Shown piece by piece: positions 23,586 to 30,403 of a stretch of DNA of 34,382 bases; within the stretch, counting starts at the first letter, position 1, and each line of letters starts with the position of its first letter. The translations under genes were made by a program, and so were the position numbers. The notes under the pieces were generated by a model, which saw only the letters and a program-made list of their open reading frames with translations, was not told where the DNA came from and searched no databases. The DNA lies in NCBI GenBank assembly GCA_016868375.1, contig VGHA01000032.1, positions 1-34,382 on the forward strand, in the 5' to 3' direction. This DNA comes from Betaproteobacteria bacterium. Lineage in GTDB: Bacteria; Pseudomonadota; Gammaproteobacteria; Burkholderiales; Burkholderiaceae_E.

Positions 23586-25211
23586 ATGCCTCGTTCGGCT
23601 CATGTCGACACCTTTGCACGTGACAATCTGCCACCGCGTTCGCAGTGGCCAGACTTTCTCGAGTCGCCCGATACGCGCTATCCCGCACGAATGAATGCCG
23701 CGGTCGAACTGCTCGATGCGATGATCGCCAAGGGACACGGCGACTCGATTGCCCTCATCAATGACCAGGGGCGTTGCACTTGGCGGCAGCTGGGTGCTCA
23801 GGTCGATCGAATCGCCCACGCACTCACCGGCCCGATGGGTCTGGTGCCGGGCAACCGTGTGCTGCTTCGGGGCGGCAACAATCCGATGATGGCGGCCTGC
23901 TGGCTTGCCACGGTCAAGGCGGGGCTTATCGCCGTGGCAACGATGCCGCTGCTGCGCGCAGCGGAACTGAAGCAGATCGCAGAGAAGGCGCAGATCGATG
24001 CGGTGCTCTGCGACCTGAAGCTTCGCGAAGAGATCGACGTGGGTGCGCGAGACTGCGCGCGGCTGCAGGGGGCGCGGTTTTTCAACGATGGCAGCGGTGC
24101 GTCCGATGCGCTTGAAACGTATTTTCCCAAGGCTGATTCACCGTTTACTGCCTGCAACACGGCGTCTGACGATGTGGCGCTGATTGCTTTCACTTCGGGC
24201 ACCACGGGTCAGCCCAAGGGCACGATGCATTTCCACCGCGACGTGATCGCGATGTGCGATCTGTTCCCACGCCATGTGCTCAAGCCCCGCGCAACCGATG
24301 TTTTCTGCGGCACACCGCCCCTTGCGTTCACGTTTGGGCTGGGCGGCATGCTGTGCTTTCCGATGCGGGTGGGCGCAGCCACGCTGGTGCTCGAGGGGCT
24401 GACGCCTGAGAAGCTCCTTGCTGCCATCGAACGTCACCGCGCCACGGTCGTGTTTACCGCGCCAACGTTCTACCGGCAGATGGCGCCGCTCCTTGGCCGG
24501 TTCGATCTGAAGTCACTGCGCGCAAGCGTGTCCGCAGGGGAGGCCTTACCCGACGCCACACGCCAGCTTTGGAAAGCGGCAAGCGGCCTGGAAATGATTG
24601 ACGGCATCGGCTCCACCGAGATGATTCATATCTTCATCTCGTCGGCCGGCTCTCAGGTAAGGCCAGGCGCAATCGGCAAGGTGGTGTCGGGTTATGAGGC
24701 GCGCATCGTCGACGAGAACATGAACACGCTGCCCCCCAATACCGTGGGCAAGCTTGCGGTGCGCGGCCCCACGGGCTGCCGTTATCTGGCCGACCCGCGG
24801 CAGGCGCAGTATGTGCGCGATGGCTGGAATCTGCCTGGCGACACGTTCATGGTCGATGAAGACGGCTATTTTCATTACCAGGCGCGCTCGGACGACATGA
24901 TCATTTCGGCTGGCTACAACATTGCCGGCCCGGAAGTCGAGGCCGTGCTGCTGGCCCATGAGGCCGTGGCCGAGTGCGGCGTGGTGGGTGCGCCCGATGC
25001 CGAGCGCGGCCAGATTGTGCGCGCCTTTGTGGTGGCGCGGCCGGGCATGATCGCGCGTCATGGCGGCGAGCAGGCGCTGGCTCGCGTGTTGCAGGACTAC
25101 GTGAAAGCCACGATCGCCCCTTACAAATATCCACGGTCGATCGTATTTCGCGATAGCCTGCCGCGCACGGAAACCGGCAAGCTGCAGCGGTTCAGGTTGA
25201 GGCAGGAATAG
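23586..25211 (+). CDS. Benzoate-CoA ligase family protein, probably 2-aminobenzoate-CoA ligase-like
   Basis: This 541-residue enzyme of the adenylate-forming superfamily activates a carboxylate with ATP and CoA. The AMP-binding signature AFTSGTTGQPKGT is at 201-213, GSTEMIHIF is the A5 motif, and YFHYQARSDDMIISAGYNIAGPEVE is the hinge region. The C-terminal catalytic lysine is in RTETGKLQRF. The N-terminus HVDTFARDNLPPRSQWPDF resembles 2-aminobenzoate-CoA ligases as remembered, and the benzoate/anthranilate type fits the MarR partner. No 2-aminobenzoyl-CoA monooxygenase or beta-oxidation genes lie nearby, so the substrate is unproven. The ribosome site is inside the end of marR (TCCGGAGAC), indicating coupled translation. 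Confidence 0.88.
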   Translation: MPRSAHVDTFARDNLPPRSQWPDFLESPDTRYPARMNAAVELLDAMIAKGHGDSIALINDQGRCTWRQLGAQVDRIAHALTGPMGLVPGNRVLLRGGNNPMMAACWLATVKAGLIAVATMPLLRAAELKQIAEKAQIDAVLCDLKLREEIDVGARDCARLQGARFFNDGSGASDALETYFPKADSPFTACNTASDDVALIAFTSGTTGQPKGTMHFHRDVIAMCDLFPRHVLKPRATDVFCGTPPLAFTFGLGGMLCFPMRVGAATLVLEGLTPEKLLAAIERHRATVVFTAPTFYRQMAPLLGRFDLKSLRASVSAGEALPDATRQLWKAASGLEMIDGIGSTEMIHIFISSAGSQVRPGAIGKVVSGYEARIVDENMNTLPPNTVGKLAVRGPTGCRYLADPRQAQYVRDGWNLPGDTFMVDEDGYFHYQARSDDMIISAGYNIAGPEVEAVLLAHEAVAECGVVGAPDAERGQIVRAFVVARPGMIARHGGEQALARVLQDYVKATIAPYKYPRSIVFRDSLPRTETGKLQRFRLRQE

Positions 25212-25255
25212 GGGCGCCGTAGACAATGGAGGCGTGTTTGTAAATAATAAGAAAC

Positions 25256-25723
25256 ATGCCGCGCAAAATTTCCATCCGCTCGCCGCGATCCGATAGCGCT
25301 ATCGCTGCCATGGGACAGTCGATCCGCCAACGCCGGCTCGCGCTCGGAGTAAGCGCCACGAGCCTTGCCCAGGCGGCAGGCCTGTCGCGGGTCACCTTGC
25401 ATCGGTTGGAACAGGGACATCCGTCCGTGACGCTTGGAGCCTGCCTCGAGGTGCTCACCGCGCTCAACCTTCAGGTGTCGGTGGCGCCGCTCACCGGTCC
25501 TGAAGCAGCTCCGGAGAGGCCGCCTCGGCAAACGGGGGCACCCGACATGATCCCGCTTGCGGACTATCCTCAATTGCGCGAATTGGCCTGGCATGTCCAA
25601 GGACTTGATTGCCTTACCGCCAATGAGGCTGCCGGGATTTACCGCCGCAACGAGCGTCACATTGACCCGGGCAGACTCACCGAGCGCGAGCGGGATCTGA
25701 TCCGCATGCTGACCGGCGCGTAG
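25256..25723 (+). CDS. XRE-type helix-turn-helix protein, antitoxin-like
   Basis: This 155-residue protein has an N-terminal Cro/C1-type helix-turn-helix at about 20-75 (GQSIRQRRLALGVSATSLAQAAGLSRVTLHRLEQG). A C-terminal part follows with PLADYPQLRELAWHVQG and LTANEAAGIYRRNERHIDP...RERDLIRML. From memory, this two-part layout is that of antitoxin-like regulators encoded just before AbiEii-type nucleotidyltransferase toxins; the AbiEi resemblance is my inference. Here only a short stub of such a gene follows (25738 onward), so this protein may be an orphan. It starts the accessory island, 44 bp after the CoA ligase. An AT-rich tract with no clear ribosome site precedes its ATG. Confidence 0.82.
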   Translation: MPRKISIRSPRSDSAIAAMGQSIRQRRLALGVSATSLAQAAGLSRVTLHRLEQGHPSVTLGACLEVLTALNLQVSVAPLTGPEAAPERPPRQTGAPDMIPLADYPQLRELAWHVQGLDCLTANEAAGIYRRNERHIDPGRLTERERDLIRMLTGA

Positions 25724-25737
25724 TCCGCGAAATCGCC

Positions 25738-25845
25738 ATGTTCACGCGCGAACGCCATCGACAGATTGCGGTCCTTTTCGGCACGATAGACACCTATAAA
25801 TGTAGTTTTATCAATATTAGCAATTCATTTATAGTGTTTCAATGA
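25738..25845 (+). pseudogene. Possible remnant of an AbiEii-type nucleotidyltransferase toxin gene
   Basis: A 35-codon frame starts 14 bp after the XRE gene with MFTRERHRQIAVLFGTID and then runs into AT-rich sequence, ending at TGA 25843-25845 over the hipB start. From memory, intact AbiEii-like partners of this XRE type begin MFxRPHHQRIAxVL, so the first dozen residues look like the 5' stub of a deleted gene. The evidence is short and depends on recall of the family. Alternatively it is a chance frame or a leader peptide that couples to hipB. Confidence 0.4.
25794..25834. promoter_or_regulatory. Widely spaced inverted repeat at the hipB-hipA promoter
   Basis: CTATAAATG (25794-25802) and CATTTATAG (25826-25834) are exact 9-bp inverted repeats 23 bp apart in an AT-rich tract just before the hipB start (25842). 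The right arm overlaps TATAGT, a candidate -10. Two HipB-like dimers or a looped complex could bind here for autorepression, as known for HipB-HipA operators; the site itself is inferred. Confidence 0.55.
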
Positions 25846-26177
25846 AACGCAGCGCCTCGCCCCCTCTACCGGTCTCACGCTGCCTTGCGCGGCTTGGTGA
25901 GGGTATTTCCCTGGCACGCCGTCGCCGTCATCTTACGCAGCAGGATCTGGCCGCCAGGATCGGATCATCGGCCAATACCGTTCGTCGGATGGAGGCGGGG
26001 CACCCAGGCATCGCAATGGTTCTTTTCGCGCGAGCACTACAGGTCTTCGGCGAGCTCGACAAACTCGAGCAGCTCCTCGAAACGTCCCAGGATACCGTGG
26101 GGCTCGTCCTGATGGACGCACAGCTGCCGCAACGCATCCGGAAGTCTCGCCGCACGCCCGAGTCTGGAGGTTTTTGA
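25842..26177 (+). CDS. hipB: HipB-like helix-turn-helix antitoxin
   Basis: This 111-residue protein contains an XRE helix-turn-helix at about 18-72 (LGEGISLARRRRHLTQQDLAARIGSSANTVRRMEAGHPGIAMVLFARAL). A C-terminal tail follows (VLMDAQLPQRIRKSRR). HipB proteins bind their operator as dimers and hold the HipA kinase inactive. The gene overlaps hipA by one base (TGATG), a tightly coupled pair. No Shine-Dalgarno sequence is visible before the ATG, and a -10-like TATAGT is only six bases upstream, so the message may be leaderless. The inverted repeat upstream is the likely operator. The gene symbol is used by similarity of role and layout. Confidence 0.85.
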   Translation: MKRSASPPLPVSRCLARLGEGISLARRRRHLTQQDLAARIGSSANTVRRMEAGHPGIAMVLFARALQVFGELDKLEQLLETSQDTVGLVLMDAQLPQRIRKSRRTPESGGF

Positions 26178-27454
26178 TGTTGACCCGGTCCATGCCGCGC
26201 GCAGGCTTTAGCAGGGTGGAGGTCAACGTATGCCTCGGTCGCGGAGCGGCGCCGCTGGGTAGGCTTGTATTCGTCAAGGACGGGCAGCGTGAGTTTTCGC
26301 AGTTCGCCTACAGCAGGGACTGGCTGTCAGATGCCAGTTACTTCGATATCTCGCCTGACCTGAGCCGTCAGCCCGGCTACCAGCTTCGAAAACCGCCCAC
26401 CAGAAACGACCCCTGCTTCTTTCTCGCACTGGCTGACACCGCGCCGGACGCCTGGGGCCGTCGAGTGATTGCCCGAGCTCATGCGAAGGCGCGTGCTACC
26501 AATGCAGCGCTCGCACCACTGACTGAAATCGACTATCTCGCTGCGGTTGACGACTTCAGTCGCGTAGGAGCGATCCGCATTCAGGACTCGCAAGGGCACT
26601 ACCTGCGAACGGTCGCAGACGGCGAACGCTCAACGCCCACCCTCCTCGAACTCGAAAGCATCCTGCTCGCCTCGCATGCAGTAGAGCTCAGCCAGGAGAC
26701 CGCAGAGGATCTCGCTTATCTCCAGGGAAAAGCGACCTCACTGGGTGGGATGCGCCCGAAGTGCAGCATCGTTGACATGAATGGCGCCTTATCCCTCGGA
26801 AAATTTCCCAGCATGACCGACGAACGTTCGGTGACGCGCGGGGAAGTACTCGCACTCCGTCTCGCCAGATTGGCGGGCATCAAGAGTGCTGAGGCGCGGG
26901 TCACGATGGTTCAAGGTCAACCCGTTGCCATCATTCGGAGGTTTGATCGAACCCCTGAATACAACCGAATTCCCTACCTGTCAGGCGCAACGCTTTTGCA
27001 AGCCCAGCGAGACGATGAACACTCGTATACCGAAATCGTCGATGTCATGCGCTCCATGTGCGAAGACTTCGTTGCCGATGCAAGGCAGCTGTGGCGCCGG
27101 CTTGTCTTCAATCATCTGATCAACAACGTCGATGATCACCTGCAGAACCTTGGGTTTCTGTACAGCGCCAACAACCAATGGAGGCTATCGCCTGCGTTCG
27201 ATCTGAACCCCTTCCCGGACAAGAGCCGGGAATCAAAAACCTGGCTGAGCGAAGACACCGGCCCGATCACTTCGGTTCAGCAACTGCTCGATCAGGCATT
27301 CCGGTTTGAGCTCGATCAAGACGACGCCAAGTCCGTTCTTGCGGAGGTCAGCGCTGCCGTGTCACGCTGGGAAGAGGTGGGGATCACGCACGAGGTCGGG
27401 CTATCGGGACGCGAGCTGAGCGACTTCAGACCCGCCTTTCAGCTTTCGCGATAG
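26177..27454 (+). CDS. hipA: HipA family serine/threonine kinase toxin (first of two)
   Basis: HipA kinases phosphorylate glutamyl-tRNA synthetase or other targets and induce dormancy. The 425-residue product has an N-subdomain, then GGMRPKCSIVD (190-200, the HipA_C Gly-rich/ATP segment) and IIRRFDR. The catalytic loop is FNHLINNVDDHLQNLGF (311-327) with the Asp and Asn, and the metal-binding motif is SPAFDLNPFP (338-347). All kinase residues look present, so it should be active. It follows hipB with a one-base overlap. It is not a close match to the second HipA at 29-30.3 kb by eye. Start ATG 26177 is preferred over TTG 26174 because of the coupling. Confidence 0.92.
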   Translation: MLTRSMPRAGFSRVEVNVCLGRGAAPLGRLVFVKDGQREFSQFAYSRDWLSDASYFDISPDLSRQPGYQLRKPPTRNDPCFFLALADTAPDAWGRRVIARAHAKARATNAALAPLTEIDYLAAVDDFSRVGAIRIQDSQGHYLRTVADGERSTPTLLELESILLASHAVELSQETAEDLAYLQGKATSLGGMRPKCSIVDMNGALSLGKFPSMTDERSVTRGEVLALRLARLAGIKSAEARVTMVQGQPVAIIRRFDRTPEYNRIPYLSGATLLQAQRDDEHSYTEIVDVMRSMCEDFVADARQLWRRLVFNHLINNVDDHLQNLGFLYSANNQWRLSPAFDLNPFPDKSRESKTWLSEDTGPITSVQQLLDQAFRFELDQDDAKSVLAEVSAAVSRWEEVGITHEVGLSGRELSDFRPAFQLSR

Positions 27455-27457
27455 GCG

Positions 27458-27489
27458 GATGCTCGCCGAAATCATCTTCGCGCAGCATC
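27458..27489. repeat. Imperfect inverted repeat between convergent hipA and AAA genes
   Basis: GATGCTCGCCGAA (27458-27470) and TTCGCGCAGCATC (27477-27489) pair at 10 of 13 positions around a six-base loop. It fills the 37-bp gap between two convergent stops, so it may act as a bidirectional terminator. There is no T-run on either side. Confidence 0.4.
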
Positions 27490-27491
27490 GA

Positions 27492-28646
27492 TCAAACCCC
27501 CACCGTCGCGAAAAAGCCAGCCGGGTCGTCTGAGAACTGCGGGAAATTGTCCGGCGTAATCACAACCCGTCTCGCGCTGGGTGCCCGATCGCAGAACGCA
27601 TCGAGCCCGCGCGTGGATTTTTTGCGCCCCGATTTCACTTCGATCGCGTACAGACGATCGCGATAGCGGTAGACGAAATCAACCTCGTTGTCGCGCTCGC
27701 GCCAGTAGGTCAGGTCGCCCGGCTGCTGCCTGAGTTCGGCGCCCACGGCAAGCTCGAATGCTCGACCGCGTCGTTGGGCATCAGTCATATCCGTCAGGCC
27801 TGTGGCCATGCTGTGCAGGGCCGGACAAGCCGGCAGGATCTTGGGGCTGGACGCGCGCGACAGCCATGCTTTCGCAGAGTATTTCTGCAGCGCATGGAGC
27901 AGAAACGCGGCCTCGTAAAGTTCAATGTAATGCTTGATGAGGTCGGTGTTGCCGCGGTCCTGAAGCTGGCCCAGCAGCTTGGTGTAGCTGATTTCCTGAG
28001 CCGGGTAGGCGCACAGCAACTCGAAGGCCTGGCGGAACAATGCAGGATTCGTGACCCTTCGATTTTGAAGCAGGTCTTTGCTGATCACCGCCTCGACGAT
28101 GGCGTCTTTCATGTAGGCGTACCAGCGGTCGGGTTCCTCTTCGAGCGCAACAGCACCGGGATACCCGCCGAAGGCCAGATAGCGCTCAAGGTCATAGCCA
28201 AAAGCGGCATGAAGTTCGGAGAACGTCCAATGGTGCACGCGCAGCAATTCGAACCGGCCGGCGAGACTCTCGCTTGCACTCAATGCCAGTCTCAGCGCGC
28301 TCGAGCCAAGAAGCAGCACTCGAAGCGGCATCCTTCGGCCATCCCACAAACCCTTCAGCGTCTCAGACCAATTGGGTACTTTCTGGATCTCGTCGATGAC
28401 CAGGAGAGCGCCCTCCCCCAGCATCAGCGCCTGCTGCCAATGGCGCAGCAACCAGCTGCGATCACTGACCAGAACATCGTCGGCGTTCGCGTAGTGGCAA
28501 GGGAAACGGTTCTGCGCGATCAGCTGCCGAACGCCCGTGGTTTTCCCGACCTGCCGAGGACCGGCAAGCACCTGCATAAACGCGGGCGGGCGACTGAAAC
28601 GCCGCGCCAACTCGCTGACGAAAGCACGCTGAAAGTGTGATGTCAC
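27492..28646 (-). CDS. AAA_14/DUF4143 ATP-binding protein
   Basis: This 384-residue protein has an N-terminal AAA-type ATPase with Walker A GPRQVGKTT (29-37), Walker B LLVIDEIQ (81-88), sensor-like LLLGSSALRL (111-120) and LAGRFELLRVHHWTFSEL. The C-terminal DUF4143 domain carries a PD-(D/E)xK-like pattern, DNEVDFVYRYRDRLYAIEVKSG (E321, D323, E336, K338). The family is widespread, often mobile, and its biochemical role is unsettled; nucleic-acid cleavage is possible from the motif. It lies 44 bp after the hipB-like gene on the same strand, so it may belong to one hipA-hipB-ATPase transcript, or use the repeat-flanked promoter between them. Confidence 0.9.
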   Translation of the reverse strand: MTSHFQRAFVSELARRFSRPPAFMQVLAGPRQVGKTTGVRQLIAQNRFPCHYANADDVLVSDRSWLLRHWQQALMLGEGALLVIDEIQKVPNWSETLKGLWDGRRMPLRVLLLGSSALRLALSASESLAGRFELLRVHHWTFSELHAAFGYDLERYLAFGGYPGAVALEEEPDRWYAYMKDAIVEAVISKDLLQNRRVTNPALFRQAFELLCAYPAQEISYTKLLGQLQDRGNTDLIKHYIELYEAAFLLHALQKYSAKAWLSRASSPKILPACPALHSMATGLTDMTDAQRRGRAFELAVGAELRQQPGDLTYWRERDNEVDFVYRYRDRLYAIEVKSGRKKSTRGLDAFCDRAPSARRVVITPDNFPQFSDDPAGFFATVGV

Positions 28647-28663
28647 GGTGCCGAACCAAAACG

Positions 28664-28693
28664 CTAGGCCTCTATTCTATAATTAATAGGCTA
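28664..28693. promoter_or_regulatory. AT-rich imperfect inverted repeat before the AAA/DUF4143 gene
   Basis: The exact core is CTATT-CTATAATT-AATAG (28672-28689). With two single-base bulges the arms extend to CTAGgCCTcTATT and AATAGGCTAG. The centre reads TATAGA on the minus strand, a possible -10 for the ATPase gene. Its place between an antitoxin stop and the next start suggests an internal, regulated promoter. Confidence 0.45.
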
Positions 28694-28984
28694 GTCTAGT
28701 AATTTGTATCGCCACACTACACCGAGCTTCAATCCCAATACACCCAGGATCCGGTTGACGGTCTGCACAGTGCCCTCACTGCGACCCTGCTCAATGTCGC
28801 GTACAGCACGAAGCGATACGCCGGATAGTCGCGCAAGCTCGTCGCTGGTAATCAGCGAATGGCGCTTGAGATGGCGAATCGCGTCGCGAAGACTCCACTC
28901 GGGGTGTGCGAGCACATCGTCGATGGCCTGCTGCCTCAGCGCCACCTGTTCGTCGGATGGCATTGATCGCCGGCGTCGATCCAT
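28691..28984 (-). CDS. HipB-like helix-turn-helix protein encoded after its HipA
   Basis: This 97-residue protein has an N-terminal helical part (EQVALRQQAIDDVLAHPEWSLRDAIRHLK) and an XRE helix-turn-helix at about 42-85 (SLITSDELARLSGVSLRAVRDIEQGRSEGTVQTVNRILGVLGLKLGV). It lies 9 bp after the second HipA gene, so it is its probable antitoxin and autoregulator. The order kinase then antitoxin is the reverse of classical hipBA. ATG 28984 is used; ATG 28963 (MPSDEQ) is an alternative. No strong ribosome site precedes either. It is not obviously similar to the plus-strand HipB outside the helix-turn-helix. Confidence 0.85.
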   Translation of the reverse strand: MDRRRRSMPSDEQVALRQQAIDDVLAHPEWSLRDAIRHLKRHSLITSDELARLSGVSLRAVRDIEQGRSEGTVQTVNRILGVLGLKLGVVWRYKLLD

Positions 28985-28993
28985 GAAGCGCGC

Positions 28994-30337
28994 TTAACCA
29001 GTCCGCCCCGAGACGCTGCTCAACGCCTCGAGTGAATCCACTGCCAACCGGATGCGCGGCGCGATCATCGCTTTCAGATCTGGCTCGATGCCCATCGATT
29101 CCGCGCGCTCGGCAATAACGCGAAGCGTTGGCGCCAGAGCGACAAGCGAACGGACCATCTCGTGCGGGTCAATCGCGTCCTTGCGGTTAACGCCGCGGAT
29201 CTCCCGATCGGCATCGCAGAGCGACTCGATAACGCGCATCCAGTTCGGCGCCCCGCCATCATTACCCTGCCAGCGCATGCAACGGGCAACGCCGTCGGGA
29301 TGAAGCACCATGGGCGCGAAATCGAAAACCGGCGCCAGCGACACATTTCCGCTGAAGTCACGCAGGATGGCGGTGTTTCGAGCGTGGTTATCGGTGTTGC
29401 CCAGTGCCAGATTGGCAATGTCCCGCCGCAGATATTCGAGAATCTCGCCTTGCGGATCGCTGCAATGGTCAAGCAGTTGTCGGCAGGCAACGTCGTGGCT
29501 TGGGGCTGGCGAAAAGCCCGCCTCGTCAGTGAGCGAAGCAAGGCTCTCCTGCCCCAGGCGAATCAGTTCGCCCGTCGGACCTCGAACACGGTCGAACCGC
29601 TTGATGAATAGCGCACGACCCTGCAGCGCCAGTGAGGCATGAACACGCAGCCCGAGCATTCGCGCAAGCTCCATGTAAACGCGCTCATGTCGCAGGATTG
29701 AGCCAAAACGCTCGTCATGCGCCCAACCGAACTTGACGATGTAATGCGTGCGCGCCTGGTCATCGCTCAACGCGTGGTCAAGGTAAAGCAGTCCGTCATC
29801 GGCCTGCGTCAATTGAAGCTTGGGCCACTCGCCCTGTAGACCTGAAGCCCCGGCGACTGACACACCGTGCGCCGCCAGGTGGTCGCTAAAGTCATCGCCT
29901 CGCAACGCGACTTCTTCAACGCTGAAACCGCGATGCTGTGCTGGCTGCGCATTCATTCTTTCCGCAGCCTCGCGAACCCGCAGATTGCCGACCGGATTAC
30001 CGGCGCCGTTCAAAAGGAGTGGCCAGTCGGCCTCTGGGCCTGCCCGCTCAGAGAACCCCAACGCCACAAGAAGTTGCCTACGCCCGACCCCCTGGGGAAG
30101 GCAATCGATCAGAAAAACCGGCCAGTGATCGGCGACATGATCGTCCAGCCCTACGGGCAGGCGGCACGATAATGCGCAGGCATCGGCGCGTTCCAGGTGG
30201 TCGATTGCCCAGTCGGGAACATACCCAGTGCGAAACGCCGTGCGCCATCCGGCGCCCGAATCGCTGCGAAGCCGCACCACCGCAGCATCCCGCCATCGAC
30301 CGCCGGCATGAAGCTGAATCGTGCATTGAGCAGTCAT
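28994..30337 (-). CDS. HipA family kinase toxin (second, gene precedes its antitoxin)
   Basis: This 447-residue HipA-fold kinase has the N-subdomain, then HGVSVAGASGLQGEWPKLQL (158-177, the HipA Gly-rich/Ser loop and PK motif). YIVKFG has the ATP-contacting lysine (K202), and IKRFDR follows. The catalytic loop is ALGNTDNHARNTAIL (311-325) and the metal motif APVFDFAPM (335-343). All expected kinase residues are present. The upstream inverted repeat of AAATCCAGA type lies within 60 bp of the start. It is followed by the hipB-like gene and then the AAA/DUF4143 gene on the same strand. It differs from the first HipA in length and motifs, so this is not a recent duplication. Confidence 0.92.
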   Translation of the reverse strand: MTAQCTIQLHAGGRWRDAAVVRLRSDSGAGWRTAFRTGYVPDWAIDHLERADACALSCRLPVGLDDHVADHWPVFLIDCLPQGVGRRQLLVALGFSERAGPEADWPLLLNGAGNPVGNLRVREAAERMNAQPAQHRGFSVEEVALRGDDFSDHLAAHGVSVAGASGLQGEWPKLQLTQADDGLLYLDHALSDDQARTHYIVKFGWAHDERFGSILRHERVYMELARMLGLRVHASLALQGRALFIKRFDRVRGPTGELIRLGQESLASLTDEAGFSPAPSHDVACRQLLDHCSDPQGEILEYLRRDIANLALGNTDNHARNTAILRDFSGNVSLAPVFDFAPMVLHPDGVARCMRWQGNDGGAPNWMRVIESLCDADREIRGVNRKDAIDPHEMVRSLVALAPTLRVIAERAESMGIEPDLKAMIAPRIRLAVDSLEALSSVSGRTG

Positions 30338-30345
30338 TTCGGCAA

Positions 30346-30392
30346 AAATCCAGACAGATTAAACGCGATTATCCCGGTTTCTATCTGGATTT
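30346..30392. promoter_or_regulatory. Long inverted repeat between fadD and the second hipA: operator and/or terminator
   Basis: AAATCCAGACAGA (30346-30358) and TCTATCTGGATTT (30380-30392) pair at 12 of 13 positions, 21 bp apart. On the minus strand GATAAT lies between the arms as a possible hipA -10, which suggests an operator. The downstream arm is also followed by a short T-run (GGATTTTTG), so after the fadD stop 12 bp upstream it could end the fadD transcript. Either or both roles are possible. Confidence 0.55.
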
Positions 30393-30403
30393 CTGCCACT
30401 TTC

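Noticed and set aside
25256-30337. Search for a prophage, insertion sequence or att repeats bounding the toxin-antitoxin island
   Set aside because: No transposase, integrase or flanking direct repeats could be seen; horizontal gain rests only on gene content and AT-rich promoters.
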